Positions 7,004 through 12,259 of a stretch of 12,259 bases of DNA are shown in pieces. Source of the DNA: JBLHKE01 sp047619485 (GTDB lineage Bacteria > Verrucomicrobiota > Verrucomicrobiia > Verrucomicrobiales > DEV007); the NCBI GenBank assembly GCA_047619485.1, contig JBLHKE010000160.1, positions 1 through 12,259 on the forward strand, written 5' to 3'. The notes below the pieces were generated by a model. That model was not told the DNA's origin and did not search any database. It worked only from the letters and a program-made list of their open reading frames with translations. A program made the translations under genes and the position numbers. The first letter of the stretch is position 1, and every line of letters starts with the position of its first letter.

Positions 7004-7036
7004 GGCGGATAAGGCGATCATAGCGGGCTATCCGCC
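7004..7036. repeat. Inverted repeat, 8-bp stem
   Basis: GGCGGATA (7004-7011) pairs perfectly with TATCCGCC (7029-7036) around a 17-base loop. It begins 55 bases after the aldolase stop codon. There is no T tract after it (AAAGCGGAGG follows), so it is not a standard intrinsic terminator, though it could protect the 3' end of the cassette mRNA or belong to the repeat element. Confidence 0.5.
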
Positions 7037-7093
7037 AAAGCGGAGGGTGGATTTGGGCGAATTCTAAAACGATTGTTGCCGGATCAGGTAAGT

Positions 7094-7109
7094 CCGACAG
7101 GCTCCTAGC
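7094..7109 (+). repeat. Short repeat word 2, copy B
   Basis: CCGACAGGCTCCTAGC, identical to 2517-2532. Here its last two bases form the start of the nested hairpin at 7108-7151. Confidence 0.5.
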
Positions 7110-7151
7110 GGAGCATTGGAACGCACGGTCCAAAGCTGAGCAGAGCTCCGC
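7108..7151. repeat. Nested inverted repeat
   Basis: An outer pair GCGGAGC (7108-7114) / GCTCCGC (7145-7151) encloses an inner pair TTGGA (7116-7120) / TCCAA (7129-7133) with an 8-base apical loop. The outer arms are separated from the inner stem by one base on the left and 11 on the right. It may fold in RNA as a bulged hairpin. Confidence 0.45.
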
Positions 7152-7187
7152 ACGCCAAAACGCCTTCGGCTCCCGAACCCACTGGAA

Positions 7188-7200
7188 CTTTTTGGAGTGC
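7188..7200 (+). repeat. Short repeat word 1, copy B
   Basis: CTTTTTGGAGTGC, identical to 2403-2415. The two words lie in the opposite order here (word 2 then word 1) compared with the first gap, so they are not one simple duplicated block. Confidence 0.4.
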
Positions 7201-7421
7201 TGCGCTTTGAATCTGAGTCGGACGCGAGCTTCCTCGACCCAACCGTTCCAGCCTTCCCAACCCTGCCGATCCAGGCACTCGTGGGAAGAGGCAATTGAGG
7301 AAGTTGGCTGATCTGCGGACGAGCGCGGCGAAGCAGGGCTCCGCGTCGTCGCGCGAGGCAGGTTCTGCTTCCGTTCGTCACTTCGAGTGCTAGGATCCGG
7401 GGATGAATTTCGAACCTCTCC

Positions 7422-8837
7422 ATGTCTCGTAGGCGACATCTGCTCATTTTACTGGTGCTCTCGGCCATCGTGCTTTTCACCGGCCTCGGCAATCGCACAC
7501 TGCAGCGCGAGCGCGAGACGCGGATTGCGCTGACGGCGCGCGAGATGGCGGACGGTGGTAGCTGGTTGGTGCCAGAATATCGGGGGGAACTGCGCTTAAA
7601 AAAACCTCCCGTGCCCTACTGGATGGTCGCGGTTCTCTACAAGGCCGGGGTGCCGGTCAATTCGGCCTTCTGGGCGCGGCTACCGACGGCACTGATGGCG
7701 CTAGGCCTGGTGTTTGCAACCTACTTTGCTGGCGCGGCGATGGTCGGTCGCCAAGCTGCTTACCTAGGCGCGCTCGCCTTGATTACGACACAGCCGTTCC
7801 TAGTGCAGGGGCGCGTCGCCGAGGCGGATGCTGAGATGATGTTCTTCTTGGTGATGAGTGTCGGTTGCGCCTACGTCGCCATGCACCGCCGCGGTCATGG
7901 CTGGTGGTGGTTGGCCGCCGGTGGCTGCGCCGGGATGGCGTTCATGATGAAAGGGATCGCCGGCGTGGTGATCCCGATCGGTAGCATCGCGATGTTTGTC
8001 GCGCTGCGGCCGGATGCACTGCGAGGCGGGCGTTGGCGGTGGGCACTCGGAGGCTTACTTGCATGCTTGCTGATCGCGGCTCCCTGGTACTTCTACATTT
8101 ACAATGTCACACACGGCGACGGCGCAGCCTCAGAGGCGATCGCGAAGCAGATGGAAGAAACCTTCAGTAGCAGCGCCGGCCGCCACCCGGAACCGTTTTG
8201 GTACTACTTGGAAAACTGGCCGGGCACGATGGCACCCTGGGGCTTGTTGGCACCCTTCGCAGGCTGGGCGCTGTGGAAACGTCGCCGTCACCGCGGGGTC
8301 GCATTCCTATTTGCCTGGTTCGTCGTCGGCCTGGTGTTGCTGAGCCTGATCACGACGAAGCAACGTCACTACGCGCTCATCTTGTTACCGCCAACCGCCC
8401 TCGCTGCGGGTTGGTGGATGACTTTGATGCTAGCGCGGCGCGGGATCCCGAAGGTGCGAGGGGTCGAAATCGTTTGCACGCTTCTCGCATTGGCGGCAAG
8501 CGCCTATCTCGGCTTCTTCCAGCCGAAAAAAGACGACGTCGGGGTGATCCCCGGATTCATGGAGCGGGCGGAGGCGCTAGCGGCCGAATCCGGGGAAGTC
8601 TGGACGACCGGAAAAATGCCGTGGTGCACCGAATTCTATTTCCAGCGCAAAGTGCAGTCGATGGGATCCGTTCCGAAAGCGTGGAGACGGGTTCCGCTGG
8701 GCGGCGCGATGGTGGCGATCCAGCAAGGCAAGCCGCTCAAGGGCATCAAAGATGTGGATGGCGAACTTGTCTTGGATGAGCAACGCGGAGACATTCGCTG
8801 CCAGCTGTATTTGAAAAAGACCGCAGGCGAGCCGTAG
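7422..8837 (+). CDS. GT39/ArnT-like membrane glycosyltransferase
   Basis: This 471-residue polytopic membrane protein starts with a basic tail and a hydrophobic helix (about 6-23). It then shows the ArnT/PMT-type loop TREMADGGSW style: RETRIALTAREMADGGSWLV at 31-50, followed by YRGELRLKKPPVPYWM at 53-68, which matches the family pattern of acidic/Arg motif, 'AREM...G.WLVP', and 'KPP.PYW'. Further motifs are GRVAEADAEMMFF (near 130) and FMMKGIAGVVIPIG. Such enzymes transfer sugars from polyprenyl-phosphate donors to lipid A, proteins or other envelope acceptors on the outer face of the inner membrane. The soluble C-terminal part (after about 370) is short, and the protein is shorter than ArnT (about 550). 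The acceptor is unknown. It stands alone, with non-coding DNA before it and an IS remnant after it. No ribosome binding site precedes the ATG; an ATG at 7403 with GGGG before it is out of frame and stops after nine codons. Confidence 0.85.
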   Translation: MSRRRHLLILLVLSAIVLFTGLGNRTLQRERETRIALTAREMADGGSWLVPEYRGELRLKKPPVPYWMVAVLYKAGVPVNSAFWARLPTALMALGLVFATYFAGAAMVGRQAAYLGALALITTQPFLVQGRVAEADAEMMFFLVMSVGCAYVAMHRRGHGWWWLAAGGCAGMAFMMKGIAGVVIPIGSIAMFVALRPDALRGGRWRWALGGLLACLLIAAPWYFYIYNVTHGDGAASEAIAKQMEETFSSSAGRHPEPFWYYLENWPGTMAPWGLLAPFAGWALWKRRRHRGVAFLFAWFVVGLVLLSLITTKQRHYALILLPPTALAAGWWMTLMLARRGIPKVRGVEIVCTLLALAASAYLGFFQPKKDDVGVIPGFMERAEALAAESGEVWTTGKMPWCTEFYFQRKVQSMGSVPKAWRRVPLGGAMVAIQQGKPLKGIKDVDGELVLDEQRGDIRCQLYLKKTAGEP

Positions 8838-8846
8838 ACCTGCGGT
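8820..8846 (+). terminator. Hairpin over the glycosyltransferase stop codon
   Basis: ACCGCAGG (8820-8827) and CCTGCGGT (8839-8846) form a perfect 8-bp stem with an 11-base loop that contains the TAG stop. Only weakly T-rich sequence follows (GGTTGCTTCTCC), so it is a poor intrinsic terminator, but it may end or protect the mRNA. A run of A before it could make it work for minus-strand transcripts from the IS remnant. Confidence 0.35.
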
Positions 8847-8890
8847 GGTTGCTTCTCCTCCTCGTCTGGTGCCATAAATCGGCAGGGGCA

Positions 8891-9200
8891 TGACGCGGCC
8901 TCCCTGTGGCATTGGTTTAGCAGCCCGCCGATGCGTTTGCGCCTCTGCACGTCGGCGTCCAAGTTCGGTGGTGGTGGTTCCGATAGCAGCCGGTTGCCCA
9001 GACCCTGGTGGTTCCGCTCGTGGTGGTAGTGCTCGACTTACTCGCGGACTAGGAGCCGCAGGTGGCGTTCTCCAAGCACGACAACGCGACCCAGGCACTC
9101 CTCTTTAATCGACCTGACGAAGCGCTCCGCGAATGCGTTCAAGTTCGGACTTCTCGGCGGCAGCTTGATAGGCGTCACGCTGCCGCTCTCCAGGACTTGC
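8891..9200 (-). pseudogene. DDE transposase remnant, IS copy B
   Basis: On the minus strand, from about 9200, the frame reads VLESGSVTPIKLPPRSPNLN, FAERFVRSIKEECLG, then an in-frame TAA at 9040-9038 where relatives have Phe. It goes on to VEHYHHERNHQGLGNRLL and ends near CHREAA at about 8894. This is only the C-terminal third of the same transposase family as at 1-579: the third catalytic acid region (SIKEEC) remains, while the first two Asp regions are gone. The normal stop after REAA seems lost (TCA at 8893-8891), so the frame runs on into the antisense of the glycosyltransferase gene. The protein is clearly diverged from copy A (SIKEECLGRVVVLGERHL versus SIKEECLSRMIFFSEKQL), so these are separate old insertions. 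Neither IS terminus can be recognised. Confidence 0.8.
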
Positions 9201-9204
9201 CCCC

Positions 9205-9571
9205 GTCCAGCCATGTGGGCATCCTCCGCAGTGCTCGCTCCGATGAAGAAAAAAACCGCGCCCTCTTCTGGAACTATCTCCACGCCGAAAACTGGAACAG
9301 CGCACGAATCCTGTATGGGCGGCTGATCGATCCGAAGTCAAAAGAAGTAGCCCGGGAAATGATAATCCGGAAGCGCACCGCGAAGGTGCTGGCCGCCTTT
9401 GACCGCGATCTCGCCTTCGACCGCGATCTCTATAGGCGAGCCCGGTGGCATCTGGCAGAGATCATCTCCCTCCTGAAGGCCGCGGAAACCGAACCCGCCC
9501 TGTTGAAAGCGAAAGAACAGATCGACCAACTAGGTCTCGACCTGGACAAAAGAGAAGCGGCGGAGCGTTAG
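9205..9571 (+). pseudogene. 3' tail of an unrecognised gene, truncated at IS copy B
   Basis: After the antisense of the transposase, the plus frame becomes protein-like at about RSARSDEEKNRALFWNYL and continues for about 110 residues through NWNSARILYGRLIDPKSKEV, a duplicated FDRDLAFDRDLY and RARWHLAEIISLLKAAET to KREAAER and a TAG at 9569-9571. It is helical and charged, with no motif I can name; it could be the end of a repeat-helix protein. The frame is open back to an ATG at 9062, but that part overlaps the transposase antisense and is unlikely to be native. The left edge is approximate. A real short gene with an unseen start, or a chimeric ORF, cannot be excluded. Confidence 0.5.
9395..9430 (+). 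repeat. 18-bp in-frame tandem duplication
   Basis: GCCTTTGACCGCGATCTC (9395-9412) is followed directly by GCCTTCGACCGCGATCTC (9413-9430), with one silent T/C difference. It adds six residues (AFDRDL twice). The silent difference shows the duplication is not brand new. Confidence 0.85.
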
Positions 9572-9686
9572 TCTAGCACTCAGGCAATATTCGCTATTTC
9601 TGGTCGATTCGTTGTAACCTCTGCCAGCCGTTCCTGATTTAGATGGCAGCCCGCCATGGATGTGGCACGCAAACCAATCACTCTAA

Positions 9687-12259
9687 ATGACCGACGAGAC
9701 TGACCAGAAGCTGCCCACCTGCCCCGACTGCGGAGCCGAGATCCCCGCGGGCACTCCAGAGGGTATGTGCCCGCAGTGCCTGCTCGGCGGCGGGCTCGAT
9801 ACCAATTCGCTCTCCGATAGCGATCCAGACGCAGAAACGCTCCCGTCGAATAACGCCGCCTCCGCGCCCACTCCGACTCAGAACCCCGAGTCGCCCGGCA
9901 CCACCATCGACCGCTACAAGCTGCTCCAGCAGATCGGCGAAGGTGGCTTCGGCGTCGTCTACATGGCCGAGCAGACCGAACCGGTGAAGCGCCGTGTCGC
10001 GCTCAAGGTCATCAAGGCAGGCATGGACTCGAAGGAGGTCATCGCACGTTTCGAGGCCGAGCGTCAGGCGCTCGCGCTGATGGACCATCCCAACATCTCC
10101 AAGGTCCACGATGCTGGCACGACCGAGGCTGGGCGACCCTACTTCGTCATGGAGTTGGTCAAGGGGATCCCGATCACCCAGTATTGCGCCGTCCAAGAAC
10201 TCGACACCAAGGCGCGGCTCGACCTATTCACCGATGTCTGTGCAGCTGTCCAACACGCTCACCAGAAAGGCGTCATCCACCGCGACCTCAAGCCATCGAA
10301 CATCCTTGTCTCGCCAAACGATGGCAAGCCGGTGGTCAAGGTCATCGACTTCGGCATCGCCAAGGCGATCAGCATGGAGCTGACCGACAAGACGGTGTTC
10401 ACCCAGCTCGGCCAGATGATGGGCACGCCGCAATACATGAGCCCGGAACAGGCCGAGCTCAACGCGCTCGACGTAGACACGCGCAGCGACATCTACTCGC
10501 TCGGCGTGCTGCTCTACGAGCTGCTCACCGGGACGACACCGCTAGACGGGACGCAGTTGCGCAGCGCCGCCTACGACGAGATGCAGCGCCTGATCCGCGA
10601 GGAGACGCCGGCCAAGCCGAGCACGCGTATCAGCGCCACCGCCCACACGAATCTCCCCCATCAAAACATCCCACCAGGAGCCCTCAAGGGCGACTTGGAC
10701 TGGATAACGATGAAGGCGTTGGAGAAAGATCGGGCACGGCGCTACGAGACCGCCATTGCCTTGGCGCAAGACATCGCGCGGCATCTCGGTGACGAACCGG
10801 TTTCGGCGGGACCACCGACAGCGGGCTACCGGCTCGGGAAGTTCGTGCGCCGCAACCGGGGCAGGATTGTAGGCGGAGGGATCGCTGCTGCGGCGCTTCT
10901 CGTCGGCCTGGCGGTGGCAGGGCTCGTATGGATGGACGCCAGATTTGAAAAGCGGGAACGCGCAGCGGAATTTGAGTTTCAGGCGGCCACTCTCCTTGAC
11001 GACGCCGAGCGGTTCATGGAAAACAACGCTGAAATAGAATTCGAAGACGCGTCGAATCTCTACCAGGCGCGGGAACTGAGTGAGAGGTTGGCGCTGCTGC
11101 CAGGGATCGACGAGGCGGGATCGGACATCACATCCCGCCGCGACGCCCTGTTAAAGAATCTCATATTAGAAGAGAAGACCAGGGCGTTCGCGGACGAAAT
11201 CGAGGAGAGCCTGATCGAAGGACTCGCGCAATTGGATCCGACCCATTCCATTTCGGGTTCCGTCTCAGGGGCCTTTGAAACGTATGGAATGGATCCACTC
11301 GGATCGCCTGAGGATGAGGTGGTGGCGACCGTGATGGGGCAGCGTGAGGCCGTCAGGGAACGAATCATCGGTGGGCTGTTCGAATGGGCAAATTCGTTGG
11401 ACGATACCGACCCGGAGAAGGCGGCGCGCCTCAACCGGATCATCGCACGGTGCGATTCCGATCCCTGGCTCCAATCGCTGCAGGATGCGGTTGAGGAAGG
11501 CGATAAAGACAGGCTCGTGGAGCTGGCTGATTCGCCTCAACTCGCCAAAAGGCCGATGACGACTCTGCAACGGCTGACCTCCGCTCTGGAGAAGGCCCAG
11601 CTCGCCGAGGCTGCGGAAAAACTGATGCGCCGCGCCCAACGAGAGGCACCCGAAAGCTTTTGGAGCAACTTTCTCCTCGGGATCGAGCTGGCAGCGTCGA
11701 AGGATCCGAAGGATTCCAAAGATCTCACCGAAAAAACCCTCCGGTTACCCGATCTCAGCATGGGACAATCCCTTCCCGGGGGGAGCAAGAAGTCGATGCC
11801 ATGGACAAGGTCATTACCGAGACCCGAAGTCGAGGAAGCGATCGGCTTCTTGCGGGTCGCCGCGGCCGCAAGGCCTGGCTCGGACACTGCCTGGATGTTG
11901 TTGGGGATCACCCTAGCAGGCGGAGGTCATGTGGAGGAGGCCATCTCGTCTCTCCATCGGGCCATCAGGCTAAATCCAGAAATGGCTAGCACCCATATGA
12001 TGCTCGGTACGATCTTGGTGGGGCAGCGGAGACATCAGGAAGCCATCGCGCCTCTGAAAAGCGCCCTCGAAATCGAAGAGAGCATGTGGTCATATTATTC
12101 CCTCGGAATCGTCCTGGCGGAACTGGGCAGGTACGATGAGGCGCTAGTCTCATTCCGAAAGGCCGCGGATCAAAAAGAGGGAGAGTCCGAATCGATCAGA
12201 TACTTAGTCGGACTCGACCCGAAAGGTTCGACACCCGATGAGAAATTTGCCATGAATCG
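9687..12259 (+). CDS. Receptor-like Ser/Thr protein kinase with zinc ribbon, TM helix and TPRs (3' end beyond the window)
   Basis: The frame is open for 857 residues to the window end. Residues 12-31 hold C12-x2-C15-x12-C28-x2-C31, a zinc-ribbon-like knuckle. A Ser/Pro/Asp-rich linker leads to a Hanks-type kinase domain (about 77-370): glycine loop IGEGGFGVVY at 83-92, K107 in VALKVIK, HRDLKPSN at 198-205, DFG at 221-223 and MSPEQ at 251-255, so all catalytic residues are present. After a basic stretch, residues 394-416 form one transmembrane helix. The extracytoplasmic part is helical and acidic, with three TPR-like repeats at about 734-764, 767-797 and 800-830. This architecture is typical of PVC kinases that phosphorylate cytoplasmic targets in response to an outside or partner signal; the signal and targets are unknown. 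A TAA lies directly before the ATG in frame, which fixes it as the first possible ATG. No Shine-Dalgarno motif is visible. Confidence 0.93.
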   Translation, partial: MTDETDQKLPTCPDCGAEIPAGTPEGMCPQCLLGGGLDTNSLSDSDPDAETLPSNNAASAPTPTQNPESPGTTIDRYKLLQQIGEGGFGVVYMAEQTEPVKRRVALKVIKAGMDSKEVIARFEAERQALALMDHPNISKVHDAGTTEAGRPYFVMELVKGIPITQYCAVQELDTKARLDLFTDVCAAVQHAHQKGVIHRDLKPSNILVSPNDGKPVVKVIDFGIAKAISMELTDKTVFTQLGQMMGTPQYMSPEQAELNALDVDTRSDIYSLGVLLYELLTGTTPLDGTQLRSAAYDEMQRLIREETPAKPSTRISATAHTNLPHQNIPPGALKGDLDWITMKALEKDRARRYETAIALAQDIARHLGDEPVSAGPPTAGYRLGKFVRRNRGRIVGGGIAAAALLVGLAVAGLVWMDARFEKRERAAEFEFQAATLLDDAERFMENNAEIEFEDASNLYQARELSERLALLPGIDEAGSDITSRRDALLKNLILEEKTRAFADEIEESLIEGLAQLDPTHSISGSVSGAFETYGMDPLGSPEDEVVATVMGQREAVRERIIGGLFEWANSLDDTDPEKAARLNRIIARCDSDPWLQSLQDAVEEGDKDRLVELADSPQLAKRPMTTLQRLTSALEKAQLAEAAEKLMRRAQREAPESFWSNFLLGIELAASKDPKDSKDLTEKTLRLPDLSMGQSLPGGSKKSMPWTRSLPRPEVEEAIGFLRVAAAARPGSDTAWMLLGITLAGGGHVEEAISSLHRAIRLNPEMASTHMMLGTILVGQRRHQEAIAPLKSALEIEESMWSYYSLGIVLAELGRYDEALVSFRKAADQKEGESESIRYLVGLDPKGSTPDEKFAMN

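Larger units (their letters stand above)
6949..7421. other. Structured non-coding region with inverted repeats and shared repeat words
   Basis: These 473 bases separate the cassette from the glycosyltransferase gene. They hold an 8-bp hairpin (7004-7036), a nested hairpin (7108-7151) and both repeat words shared with 2347-2801 (7094-7109 and 7188-7200). The minus strand has long open frames (6945-7439; 7064-7498), but they start inside or across the glycosyltransferase gene and show biased Arg/Ser-rich composition in one frame, with no domain I recognise. I read the region as a dispersed extragenic repeat or relic of a non-autonomous mobile element rather than a gene, with the glycosyltransferase promoter somewhere at its right end. 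Confidence 0.5.

Noticed and set aside
7403..7432. Nine-codon uORF with GGGG before it, overlapping the glycosyltransferase start
   Set aside because: Too short to judge and no family precedent known to me; GGGG directly adjacent to the ATG is badly spaced for a ribosome binding site.
8198..8779. 193-codon plus-strand ORF
   Set aside because: It is an alternate frame inside the glycosyltransferase gene, whose membrane topology and family motifs are convincing.
1..9200. A composite transposon carrying the sugar-acid cassette between two IS copies
   Set aside because: The two transposase remnants differ clearly at protein level, both are defective, and IS copy B has no recognisable ends, so they are not a matched mobilising pair.
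10184..10792. 202-codon plus-strand ORF
   Set aside because: It is an alternate frame of the kinase gene, which has all catalytic motifs in its own frame.
1..12259. CRISPR array, tRNA, rRNA, phage, toxin-antitoxin or defence genes
   Set aside because: No regularly spaced repeats, no tRNA-like cloverleaf and no proteins of these families were seen on either strand.

Overview
The window looks like a chromosomal stretch from a PVC-group bacterium, most likely Verrucomicrobiota, with Planctomycetota as the alternative. The evidence is a Tat-exported DUF1501 protein, a large Ser/Thr kinase of the zinc-ribbon/kinase/TM/TPR type common in that group, generally GC-rich coding sequence, and start codons that mostly lack Shine-Dalgarno motifs. 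This placement rests on protein style only; no rRNA or marker gene is present.

Layout. 1-668 (minus) is a decayed insertion sequence with a DDE (rve-type) transposase. Its outer end abuts the 3' remnant of a host gene (669-898, plus). A DUF1501 gene follows (976-2346), then a 455-base non-coding stretch (2347-2801). 2802-6948 is a sugar-acid catabolic cassette on the plus strand: a GntP-type permease, an IlvD/Edd-family dehydratase closest in motifs to L-arabonate dehydratase, and a DapA/NAL-superfamily lyase or dehydratase three bases further on. 6949-7421 is a non-coding region rich in inverted repeats that shares two short words with the 2347-2801 gap. 7422-8837 is a GT39/ArnT-like membrane glycosyltransferase. 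8891-9200 (minus) is a second, divergent remnant of the same transposase family, again next to the 3' tail of a truncated plus-strand gene (about 9205-9571). 9687 to the window end is an incomplete receptor-like Ser/Thr kinase.

How it fits together. The three-gene cassette would import an aldonate-type sugar acid, dehydrate it to a 2-keto-3-deoxy acid, and cleave or further dehydrate that product, as in the Dahms or Weimberg routes. No sugar dehydrogenase, semialdehyde dehydrogenase or regulator lies in the window, so the pathway is incomplete here and the substrate is inferred. The DUF1501 gene was probably once cotranscribed with the truncated gene before it. The glycosyltransferase and kinase look unrelated to the cassette.

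I see no CRISPR array, tRNA, rRNA, phage gene or defence system. The least ordinary signals are the structured repeat-bearing intergenic regions, the altered active-site loop of the DapA-family enzyme, and a promoter-like sequence that would give an almost leaderless dehydratase mRNA.
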